Shown one piece after another: positions 6,718 to 12,984 of a stretch of 15,708 nucleotides of DNA; the stretch's first letter is position 1; every line of letters begins with the position of its first letter. Under the pieces are notes generated by a model that saw only the letters and a program-made list of their open reading frames with translations, had not been told where the DNA came from and ran no database searches. A program made the position numbers and the translations under genes. The stretch comes from a bacterium (lineage in GTDB: Bacteria > UBP14 > UBA6098), in contig DAOWNU010000006.1 in the NCBI GenBank assembly GCA_030642425.1, positions 1 to 15,708 on the forward strand. The letters are read 5' to 3'.

Positions 6718-9243
6718 TTATTCGTCGCCGAGGATTTGGTCGATCTTCTCCGAAAGCTGGGCGGCCTTGAACGGCTTCTCGATAAACCCCTCCAGGCCCT
6801 CCTCGAACATATATTGGATATGCTCTTCCCGCGCGTAGCCCGTAACCACGATTACCGGTATATGCGGCCAGAATTCTTTCAGCCGGCGGAAAACATCCCA
6901 CCCGGAAAGCCCCGGCATAATCATATCGAGAAGTATCAAATCGACTGCGCCGTCTGTGTCAGTGAGGTATTCGAGGCCCTCCTTGCCCGATAGTGCGCGC
7001 ACGACTTCGTAGCCCAACTGCATAAGAATTCCCTCAATAACGGTCTGGATCACGTCTTCGTCGTCCACGACCATTATCTTCTTGTTTCTGTGGAATTTTT
7101 TTTCGAGAGAGGCCCTTTTTTCGTAAGCAAAATCGGGCGCCGCGTGTATCGGCAGATATATACGGAACTCCGTGCCCCCTTGCGGGACGGTGTGGACATC
7201 GATCGCGCCGCCGTGCGAGGTTACGGTGTTATAGACTATTGCCAATCCAAGCCCCGTGTTCTTGTTGTCCTCTCCGGTCGTGAAAAAGGGATCGAAAATT
7301 TTCGGAAGTATCTCCGGGGCGATGCCGGAGCCGGTATCCTGCACGATAAGTTCGATATACGTCCCCGGCGAAAGGCCCGGATGATCCCTCGCGAACCGTT
7401 CTTTCGCCGCGAACGGCCGGGTCTTTATTGAGATTTCACCGCCTTCGGGCATGGCGTCGTGGGCATTGAGCGCGAGGTTGATAATCGCCTGTTCGAGGCG
7501 CGACGGGTCGCCGATAACCGGCTCGATATCCGGCGTCAATTCCACCCGCACGGATACCTTTTTATTCAGGGCGTGATCGAGAAAGGATTTAACCTCCAGC
7601 ACAAGTTCGTTCAGGTCGAGTATCTCGGATTCGTGGACGCTTTGGCGCGCGTAAGTAAGCAGGTGGCTTGTCAGGTTCGCGCCGCGCTGTGCGGAGTCCA
7701 GGATAACGTCCAGATATGAACTTGCGACGGAATCGGCGGCGACATCTTCGTGCGCAAGCTCCGCCGCGCCGGTGATAGCTTCGAGGATGTTGTTGAAATC
7801 CAGGGCGATTCCGCCCGCCATAACGCCGATAGACTCCATTTTCTGTGTCTGTGCAATCCGCGAGAGGAAGCGTTTCCGTTCGGTAATATCTCTCACGACA
7901 ATGAGAGACAGACTCTCGCCGCCGGTATCGACGAGGCTGCCCGATATATCGACGTCGATACTATTGCCCTTTGGCGTTATAAATTTCGACTCGAAATGGA
8001 CGCTCTTGCCGCTTTTTATCCACACGAATTCCTGTAGGGCAAGCTCGCGTTCATCCAGCGTGAAAAGCTCGTAAAGGCCCAACCCGGCGAGTTCGTCGTG
8101 CGAATAGCCCGTGATCTTCTCGGCGGCGGGGTTCACCTGAGTTATCGTCCCCTTGAGATCGGAGATGAAGACGGCGTCGATAATATTGTTGAATAGGAGG
8201 TCGAGTCGTTTTTCCTGCGCGGAAAGCTCTTTTTCCGTTCGGGTTTGCTCGGTCGTATCCTGAATTGTGAGGACAATCCTCTCGATTTCGCCACGGCCGT
8301 TCAGGATCGGGAAGATATCGACACTGGCCGTTATGTTGCGCGCGCCGGTTATCTCGACCTGACGAATACCGCAAATCGTCCTTTTCTCCTCGAAAACCGT
8401 TTCGAGTTCGAACTGGTCGAGGAAGTTTAGCCCGTCGTCTTCAAATATATTGATATTCTTTATTTGATCGAGATCGGGTTTTAAGTCGAAAATCTTGATG
8501 AAGGCCGGATTTGCGTTTTTCACTCCGCCGTCGTGATCGAGCACGAGTATCCCCACGGAAGACCGCTCTATCAATACCCGGTCGAATTCCACGAGTTGTT
8601 CTATCTCCCCCTTCTGCCGGAGGGTTCGGGTAACATCCCGCAAGACGACCTGACATACCGGGACGGAATCGGCGCCTTTGCCGAACGCGATTACCGAAAC
8701 CTCGCAATGCGCTTCAGAACCTTCTTCCGAATCGATATTTATCCGGAACCGCTCGATTTCCGAATCCCCACGGCTGCATTTGAGGAAGGCGTGCCGGAGT
8801 ATTCCCCTGTCCACCGGGTCAGCAAGCTCGAAAAAATCTATTTCCCGGGCCGACCGGCCGCGGCTTTCGGCCAATTCCGCAAAGGCCGAATTGAACAGCC
8901 TAACCTTGCCCGTGCCGTCCACGAGAGCGATAGCGTGTGGGACGCCCTCGATCATCCTGCGATATTGCCCGAGCGATTCGTTCTGCTTTTCGTAAATTTC
9001 CCTCCAGCGTCCTTCCCTGCGTTCCGCGCGGGCCTTGAACATCAACACGAACGCCAGACTGAGGCCGAATAGGATCATGCAGCTAATAGCCGCCGCCCAA
9101 ATCCTGCTCTCGCCGTGGATTAAAATAACGGCGATAACACAGAGGGCCATCGCGACGGTCAGGGCAACCGCAAATAGCCCAAAAACCTTGAAAAACGGTT
9201 TTACAGGGGGCGGCATATATATTTCAGGTCGCTTTTGTGCCAT
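6718..9243 (-). CDS. Membrane hybrid sensor kinase, three PAS domains, phosphoacceptor His replaced by Leu
   Basis: The product has 841 residues. Two membrane helices (about 17-42 and 47-69) joined by a very short loop anchor it; the rest is cytoplasmic. PAS-like domains cover about 90-205, 215-330 and 343-455, each ending with a typical (R/Q)D(V/T/I)T element. The HisKA-type dimerisation helix (463-530) reads QKMESIGVMAGGIALDFNNI: the family has GGIAHDFNN and the usual phosphorylated His is Leu481 (codon CTG, 7801-7803). The HATPase domain is intact: N-box NLALNAHDAM (589-598), G1 DTGSGIAPE (636-644), G2 NTGLGLAI (662-669). The receiver (721-841) keeps acidic D727-D728, phosphoacceptor D773, T801 and K823. 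The start is supported by AGAGGA 8 nt upstream of the ATG. The protein may work as a phosphatase, a dimerisation partner or a receiver scaffold rather than a self-phosphorylating kinase (inference). Confidence 0.95.
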   Translation of the reverse strand: MAQKRPEIYMPPPVKPFFKVFGLFAVALTVAMALCVIAVILIHGESRIWAAAISCMILFGLSLAFVLMFKARAERREGRWREIYEKQNESLGQYRRMIEGVPHAIALVDGTGKVRLFNSAFAELAESRGRSAREIDFFELADPVDRGILRHAFLKCSRGDSEIERFRINIDSEEGSEAHCEVSVIAFGKGADSVPVCQVVLRDVTRTLRQKGEIEQLVEFDRVLIERSSVGILVLDHDGGVKNANPAFIKIFDLKPDLDQIKNINIFEDDGLNFLDQFELETVFEEKRTICGIRQVEITGARNITASVDIFPILNGRGEIERIVLTIQDTTEQTRTEKELSAQEKRLDLLFNNIIDAVFISDLKGTITQVNPAAEKITGYSHDELAGLGLYELFTLDERELALQEFVWIKSGKSVHFESKFITPKGNSIDVDISGSLVDTGGESLSLIVVRDITERKRFLSRIAQTQKMESIGVMAGGIALDFNNILEAITGAAELAHEDVAADSVASSYLDVILDSAQRGANLTSHLLTYARQSVHESEILDLNELVLEVKSFLDHALNKKVSVRVELTPDIEPVIGDPSRLEQAIINLALNAHDAMPEGGEISIKTRPFAAKERFARDHPGLSPGTYIELIVQDTGSGIAPEILPKIFDPFFTTGEDNKNTGLGLAIVYNTVTSHGGAIDVHTVPQGGTEFRIYLPIHAAPDFAYEKRASLEKKFHRNKKIMVVDDEDVIQTVIEGILMQLGYEVVRALSGKEGLEYLTDTDGAVDLILLDMIMPGLSGWDVFRRLKEFWPHIPVIVVTGYAREEHIQYMFEEGLEGFIEKPFKAAQLSEKIDQILGDE

Positions 9244-9263
9244 GCGCCAATTCCTCTTTACCT

Positions 9264-9291
9264 ATAGTATATGTGTGCCCGGAGCGGTCAA
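9264..9291 (-). promoter_or_regulatory. Proximal candidate promoter of the kinase gene
   Basis: On the minus strand TTGACC (9286-9291) is followed after 16 bp by TACTAT (9264-9269). Transcription would begin near 9257, giving a leader of about 14 nt that still contains the AGAGGA ribosome site. A competing site lies at 9410-9438. Confidence 0.35.
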
Positions 9292-9409
9292 TCGGTCGGC
9301 TGCCGCAATTATCGCTCCGAATATCGCTGCAAAGTCTCTTTTTGCGAACTCCCACCGGTTCGGTTAAATGTCGATTGAGAGAAGCAACGCCGAAAAACTT
9401 CTTTTAATC

Positions 9410-9438
9410 AAGTTACATCGGCAATTTCGATATGTCAA
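9410..9438 (-). promoter_or_regulatory. Distal candidate promoter of the kinase gene
   Basis: On the minus strand a perfect TTGACA (9433-9438) has only a weak -10 match, TAACTT (9410-9415), at 17 bp. Its context CTTGACATATCGA resembles that of the serpin promoter, and the shared 15-bp motif lies upstream of both. The similarity to the serpin promoter is the main reason to list it. Confidence 0.25.
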
Positions 9439-9463
9439 GCACTTAGACGAGGGCAGGCGCCGG

Positions 9464-9498
9464 TGTCGGCAATACCGACAGATGACCGGCAATGCCGG
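9464..9498. promoter_or_regulatory. Two adjacent CGGCAAT-centred palindromes, including shared motif copy 2
   Basis: TGTCGG-CAATA-CCGACA (9464-9480, 6-bp arms) is followed by CCGGC-AAT-GCCGG (9486-9498, 5-bp arms). Both contain CGGCAAT and are followed by AGATG, so they look like two copies of one operator-like or hairpin unit. The first overlaps the 15-mer shared with the serpin upstream region (9471-9485). The block lies in the divergent spacer between the kinase gene and the small unknown gene. The rest of this 389-bp spacer shows only the promoters listed. Confidence 0.4.
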
Positions 9499-9542
9499 AG
9501 ATGGCACTTGTCGCTGAATCCACGCATACGATGAATTTCCCC

Positions 9543-9571
9543 TTGTTAAATGGCCCTCTATGGATTATAAT
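9543..9571 (+). promoter_or_regulatory. Sigma-70-like promoter of the 106-residue protein gene
   Basis: TTGTTA (9543-9548) and a perfect TATAAT (9566-9571) are separated by 17 bp. The predicted start near 9578 gives a leader of about 55 nt ending in AAGGAG before the ATG. This is the best promoter match I found in the window. Confidence 0.65.
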
Positions 9572-9632
9572 TCGATGAAGAGATTGAAAAGCCGCTTCTT
9601 ATGTGGATCAATAAACTAAAGGAGAAGAAATC

Positions 9633-9953
9633 ATGGCAAAAATCGAAATTAGGCACAATCCACAACTCACCAAAGAGTATCTCATGGAGGTGTTTCGTCT
9701 GCATTTTACCGGGAAATATGAAGTCTATATGACGAAAGTGGTGGACCGTGATTTTGTGGTAAAGAAATCGGGAATGTCGGGTGTATTTTTAAAATTAAAA
9801 AATAAAGATGAGAAAACGCAAGTTGTGTTCAACAGGAATGCACCGTCGGCGATATTCAGAGGATTGTTCGGATTTATACCCTTACTTTTTTCCGGGCACG
9901 ATGTTATGAAAGATGTCAGGACGTTTCTGGAAACGGCGCAAGAGTTCAAATAG
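9633..9953 (+). CDS. Small conserved-looking protein of unknown function (106 aa)
   Basis: The start is well supported: AAAGGAGAAG upstream with normal spacing, and a near-consensus promoter. The protein begins MAKIEIRHNPQLTKEYLMEV, has a mixed alpha/beta centre (KYEVYMTKVVDRDFVVKKSG, then LKLKN...TQVVFN), a hydrophobic stretch AIFRGLFGFIPLLFSG (about 74-89) and a charged helical end. The single hydrophobic stretch could be a buried core strand or membrane-associated. No catalytic motif or signal peptide is seen. It appears to be transcribed alone. The protein looks genuine (balanced composition, good signals), but I do not recognise a named family. Confidence 0.8.
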   Translation: MAKIEIRHNPQLTKEYLMEVFRLHFTGKYEVYMTKVVDRDFVVKKSGMSGVFLKLKNKDEKTQVVFNRNAPSAIFRGLFGFIPLLFSGHDVMKDVRTFLETAQEFK

Positions 9954-10025
9954 AGTAGGTAATAGGTGAAAGGTAAAAGATAATAGGTTAATGTTAGAGC
10001 GAGAAAAACTCAAAAGGAAAACTAT

Positions 10026-10106
10026 ATGAAAAGCACGAATGAAAACAATGGATTATTGATAGCAATAATCTGTTGTTTGTTCCTGTGTTTATTTGAAATG
10101 ACGTAG
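10026..10106 (+). CDS. Possible 26-residue single-span membrane peptide
   Basis: ATG-to-TAG encodes MKSTNENNGLLIAIICCLFL followed by CLFEMT. A polar N-terminus precedes a hydrophobic segment of about 15 residues with three Cys, as in many bacterial small membrane proteins. AAAGGAAA lies 6-8 nt upstream as a plausible ribosome site. The TAG stop is formed by the first bases of the GTAGGGG repeat at 10103. It lies 72 bp after the 106-residue protein gene on the same strand. A frame this short may be chance. Confidence 0.3.
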   Translation: MKSTNENNGLLIAIICCLFLCLFEMT

Positions 10107-10154
10107 GGGCGATCCGGTGGGTCGCCCTCGGGTTCACCGTCGTAAAACCCCTAC
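10103..10154. repeat. GTAGGGG...CCCCTAC hairpin repeat element
   Basis: GTAGGGG (10103-10109) and CCCCTAC (10148-10154) are perfect inverted ends. A nested hairpin of GGGCGA and TCGCCC (10107-10126) lies within. GTAGGGGCGA...TCGCCC elements are common dispersed intergenic hairpins in environmental bacterial genomes. No transposase or target duplication is evident here. Confidence 0.7.
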
Positions 10155-10213
10155 ATAAAAAGAAGAAAAATATTCATTTTGGGCGTGTTACGGGCCGTGA
10201 AGGGCGGAAATGG

Positions 10214-10411
10214 GTCATGGGAACGCAAAAAAAGTCTTGGGAAAATTGACAAGGGTCTTGGGAACTGAAGAAAAAGTCTTGGGAAAGTTGACAAGGGTCT
10301 TGGGAACTGAAGAAGAACTCTTGGGAACGCAAAAAAAGTCTTGGGAAAGTTGACAGGGGTCTTGGGAACAGAAGAAGAAGTCTTGGGAACGTAAAAGATA
10401 GTCTTGGGAAC
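10214..10411. repeat. Second 21-bp-period tandem array, core GTCTTGGGAA
   Basis: Ten units begin with GTCTTGGGAA (the first has GTCATGGGAA, the sixth CTCTTGGGAA, the tenth is partial). Seven full units are 21 bp and two (at 10214 and 10318, the CGCAAAAAAA subtype) are 20 bp. Subtypes alternate: A (ends CGCAAAAAAA), B (AAGTTGACAAGG), C (CTGAAGAAGAA), in the order A B C B C A B C and a divergent unit. On the plus strand an ATG at 10210 with AAGGG upstream opens a 47-codon frame of heptads VLGKLTR/VLGTEEK, ended by a stop after the second 20-bp unit. A 69-codon minus-strand frame also crosses the array and changes register there. The register changes argue for non-coding DNA. Confidence 0.88.
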
Positions 10412-10470
10412 CCCTGAGCGACAACGACTTACGCTAATTGCACAGTATTTGTGCGAAATGGAGGTTCTAT

Positions 10471-10666
10471 ATGCGAAAAATGAAACACATCGCCCTGATA
10501 TTCCTATTCGCTACTCTCGCATCTCCAACGAGGCGGAAATTAGCGTTCTTCTGTTCGGCAACCTCTCCCTGACATATGACCTGACTATTCTTACGATTCC
10601 AAGTCGCCGGAGGATATTAAAAAATACGATTTCAGTATAGAAAACGGCCTTGGATATAGTTTCTGA
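10471..10666 (+). pseudogene. Decayed remnant of an outer-membrane/exported protein gene
   Basis: A strong GGAGG (10460-10464) stands 6 nt before an ATG at 10471 that starts a signal peptide, MRKMKHIALIFLFATLAS. That frame stops at 10570-10572. A second frame then reads SNEAEISVLLFGNLSLTYDL, amphipathic beta-strand-like. A third frame ends with SPEDIKKYDFSIENGLGYSF and a TGA at 10664-10666; a terminal Phe after a beta strand is the classic end of an outer-membrane beta-barrel. The three pieces lie in three successive frames and total only about 65 residues. The best explanation is a gene with frameshifts and a large internal deletion. It ends 14 bp before the next gene and may once have formed an operon with it. 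A real 33-codon gene from 10471 is the alternative. Confidence 0.45.
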
Positions 10667-10680
10667 GATAGGAACCGACA

Positions 10681-12216
10681 ATGAGATTTATTGTAACAGC
10701 TCTGCTCATAGCGTTTTCCGCCGCGACACCCGCGCTCGCTGTAGAGGGATATTATAAAGACCTTTTCATGGACGGCGGCGCGAGCCTCTCTTCCCGAACA
10801 ACACTGCCGGCCTCAGATACGCTCGGCCTGTCCATGGAATTTCTCGCCACAAGCAGTTCGACATTCCAAAACTCTATTATGGTGGAATGCGACCACGACG
10901 TGAACGGCTATCTTCTCTATCCCGACGGCCAGCCGCGTTTCCGAACGATATACACGAACGGCGGCTCCGCCACGGGCCACGGCAATTCACTCGGCGAAGA
11001 CGGACGACAGCGGATACGCGATTTTTTCAATAAGGGCGGATGCTACACCGGCTCGTGCGCCGGGGCTTTTATTGCCTCGCTGCACTATCAAAACAGCGGT
11101 ATCTGGGAGGCATATTATCACATCTGGCCGGGCCGGACGGTCTCGACCGGCCTTATGGACACATACACGGGACACTCTATCGAGCCGGGCGCGGCATTGC
11201 TGGATTACTACGATTTCGGCGGGGATATGTCTATCGACAATATCTACCACAACGGCGGATGCTACGCCCGTGAAACTATCGACTGGCCGCCGGAGACGGA
11301 GATTCAGCTTCGTTACGATTATCCCGGATACACAATGGACGATAAACCGAGCTGTTGGGCATACAAGAGCGCGGACACGACGGGCAGGCTCGTTGTGATT
11401 GGCTCTCATCCCGAAGGAATATCCGGCGGCGAGCGGTTGGAACTGATGTGCGCTATGATCCGGTATGCTCTCGACGGCCGGGGCGATCCAAAAGTCAAAG
11501 GGGAATTGAGCAACGGCATAGTTCGAATTATGGACAGGGAAACCGGAGACGATGACCCGGCTTTTACGAAGATAGGCGATCTTCAGTATCACCATTTTAC
11601 TGCGGAAATTCCGGAGGGCGCAACGAATTTCACAGTTACACTAATTGGCGAAACGGGTTACGATTTCAACCTCTATCTGAAAAACGGCGGATTCGCATTT
11701 GAGAGCATGACCGATTTGCTCGATACTGCCGGGGGCGGTCTTAAAATACTGACCGTGCCCTCGCCCGCTTCGGGGACGTGGTTTATCGGAGTGAAATGCG
11801 ATACGACTATCGAAGCGGTCAATACCGCCGATTATTATTATTATACCGGCGCACTCGAAATTCTCGACGGTCTGGAATATCGAATATCCGCCCAATGGGA
11901 TACCACTTCTATCGCCGCCGGGGAGATCGCCCATGCGACTGCATTCGCCCTCGGTCGTAACTATCCGAACCCGTTTAACGCCTCGACTACTATAGATTTC
12001 GATATCCGTTCTCCGGGCCGGGTTCGTATCGAGATTTTTTCCTCCGACGGCAGACTTGTGCGAACCCTTTCGGAGGGCCATTTCGATTCCGGCAGCCACA
12101 GCGTGGTTTGGAATTCCAACAACAACTCCGGAGCACCAGCTCCCTCTGGAATATATATGATCCGTATGACCGCGTCGGCCAATACCGCATCGCGCAAAAT
12201 ACTTCTTATTCGTTAG
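10681..12216 (+). CDS. Secreted class I amidotransferase-like protein with PPC-like and T9SS/FlgD-like sorting domains
   Basis: A signal peptide (1-20, MRFIVTALLIAFSAATPALA) is cleaved after ALA. Residues about 25-265 resemble the glutamine-amidotransferase fold of the biotin-protein-ligase N-terminal family (BPL_N): a nucleophile elbow GGCYTGSCAGAF with C126, and GSHPEG with H243 and E245. These give the Cys-His-Glu triad of class I amidotransferases in the usual HxE arrangement. Residues about 300-400 form a beta sandwich resembling pre-peptidase C-terminal (PPC) domains. Residues about 422-511 (ALGRNYPNPFNASTTIDFDI... GIYMIRM... KILLIR) are a FlgD-like/type IX sorting domain, which implies delivery to the cell surface. 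AGGAA lies about 8 nt before the ATG. The fold is clear, but the extracellular substrate is unknown and no glutaminase partner is present. Confidence 0.92.
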   Translation: MRFIVTALLIAFSAATPALAVEGYYKDLFMDGGASLSSRTTLPASDTLGLSMEFLATSSSTFQNSIMVECDHDVNGYLLYPDGQPRFRTIYTNGGSATGHGNSLGEDGRQRIRDFFNKGGCYTGSCAGAFIASLHYQNSGIWEAYYHIWPGRTVSTGLMDTYTGHSIEPGAALLDYYDFGGDMSIDNIYHNGGCYARETIDWPPETEIQLRYDYPGYTMDDKPSCWAYKSADTTGRLVVIGSHPEGISGGERLELMCAMIRYALDGRGDPKVKGELSNGIVRIMDRETGDDDPAFTKIGDLQYHHFTAEIPEGATNFTVTLIGETGYDFNLYLKNGGFAFESMTDLLDTAGGGLKILTVPSPASGTWFIGVKCDTTIEAVNTADYYYYTGALEILDGLEYRISAQWDTTSIAAGEIAHATAFALGRNYPNPFNASTTIDFDIRSPGRVRIEIFSSDGRLVRTLSEGHFDSGSHSVVWNSNNNSGAPAPSGIYMIRMTASANTASRKILLIR

Positions 12217-12217
12217 C

Positions 12218-12247
12218 CATGCGGAGCGTAACGGGCGACGCTCCATG
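12218..12247 (+). terminator. Strong hairpin just after the amidotransferase-like gene
   Basis: GGAGCGT (12223-12229) and ACGCTCC (12238-12244) pair perfectly around an 8-nt loop. CAT and ATG outside them can extend the stem past a 2-nt bulge. It starts 2 nt after the stop codon, so it may end or protect the transcript. No T tract follows, so intrinsic termination is uncertain. The rest of the 193-bp gap before the next gene shows no gene. Confidence 0.35.
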
Positions 12248-12330
12248 TCGAGGGAGGAAGATGAAGCAGAGTGTCGAAGCGCGTTTAAAATTTGCCCGGC
12301 ACGCGAAAGCGGTCGAACCGGAAAAACCTA

Positions 12331-12358
12331 TTGAATAAGAACTCGAAATAGTTAAATT
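12331..12358 (+). promoter_or_regulatory. Candidate promoter of the cohesin-like lipoprotein operon
   Basis: TTGAAT (12331-12336) and TAAATT (12353-12358) are 16 bp apart. The predicted start near 12365 gives a leader of about 45 nt with AAGGAG before the ATG at 12410. This supports separate transcription from the preceding gene. Confidence 0.35.
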
Positions 12359-12409
12359 TAAACCAAAGTTACCTGTAAGCTGAAACTCAACCCGGAAAAG
12401 GAGAATCAA

Positions 12410-12973
12410 ATGAAACGATTACTAACCCGTTTTCTGTTCGTTCTGCTGATTTTTGTTCCGTTGTTCATGAGCTGCGATTGCGGCAACGATCCCGAACCGG
12501 AGATCATCGACCCGACTGTGGCCATTCGATCTTCGAGTTCGACTATGCTCGTCGGCGAAATTATCGAGGCGGACCTCTCGATAAAGGCCGTTCCCGAAGT
12601 CGCAGGGGTAGGCGTGAAGCTGACCTACGACCCATACAAACTCGAAGTTGTCACTATCACCCGCGACGACGACTGGCTGACTTCCGGGGGCGGCACTGTC
12701 CAGCAGATGGAGCTTACCACCGATAACGAAGGGGGCTTCGTGAAGATCGTCCTGGCGGTATTCCCGACGACGAACTCGGTCGGCGACGAAGAGGACGTCT
12801 ATCATAAGATCGCCGATATTCGAGTCAAAGCTCTATCCGCCGGCTCGGCTTCGATGACCGTATCGATCGATAACGCCGCCGACAGCGATCTCGGTATATT
12901 CAAGGCAAACGGCAACCTCTGGACCGATATTATAAAAGAGAACCTGTCGCTGTCCGTAACCACTTCCAAATAA
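12410..12973 (+). CDS. Cohesin-like lipoprotein (187 aa)
   Basis: A type II-like signal sequence, MKRLLTRFLFVLLIFVPLFM followed by SC, gives a probable lipidation site at Cys22. The context FMS-C is not an ideal lipobox but is acceptable. The mature part starts with a short Asp/Pro/Glu-rich tether and then a single beta sandwich (about 35-187): VGEIIEADLSIKAVPEVAGV and GVKLTYDPYKLEVVTI are the pattern of cohesin-family folds (extracellular dockerin-binding domains). The downstream gene starts 11 bp later and carries both a cohesin-like and a dockerin-like region, so the pair probably shares an mRNA and perhaps a surface assembly. AAGGAG upstream supports the start. The cohesin assignment rests on pattern, not on a search. 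Confidence 0.85.
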   Translation: MKRLLTRFLFVLLIFVPLFMSCDCGNDPEPEIIDPTVAIRSSSSTMLVGEIIEADLSIKAVPEVAGVGVKLTYDPYKLEVVTITRDDDWLTSGGGTVQQMELTTDNEGGFVKIVLAVFPTTNSVGDEEDVYHKIADIRVKALSAGSASMTVSIDNAADSDLGIFKANGNLWTDIIKENLSLSVTTSK

Positions 12974-12984
12974 TGGGGGCTGAA

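Noticed and set aside
5182..9243. Sigma-54 activator and hybrid kinase as a two-component pair
   Set aside because: The activator has no receiver domain and the genes are convergent, so nothing in the sequence links them.
10215..10424. 69-codon minus-strand frame with SQDFFxx/PKTLVNF heptads
   Set aside because: It is an in-frame reading of the 21-bp array that changes register at the 20-bp unit.
12261..12338. 25-codon frame starting MKQSVEARLKFARHAKA
   Set aside because: GGAGG stands only 3 nt before the ATG, too close for a normal start, and nothing else supports it.
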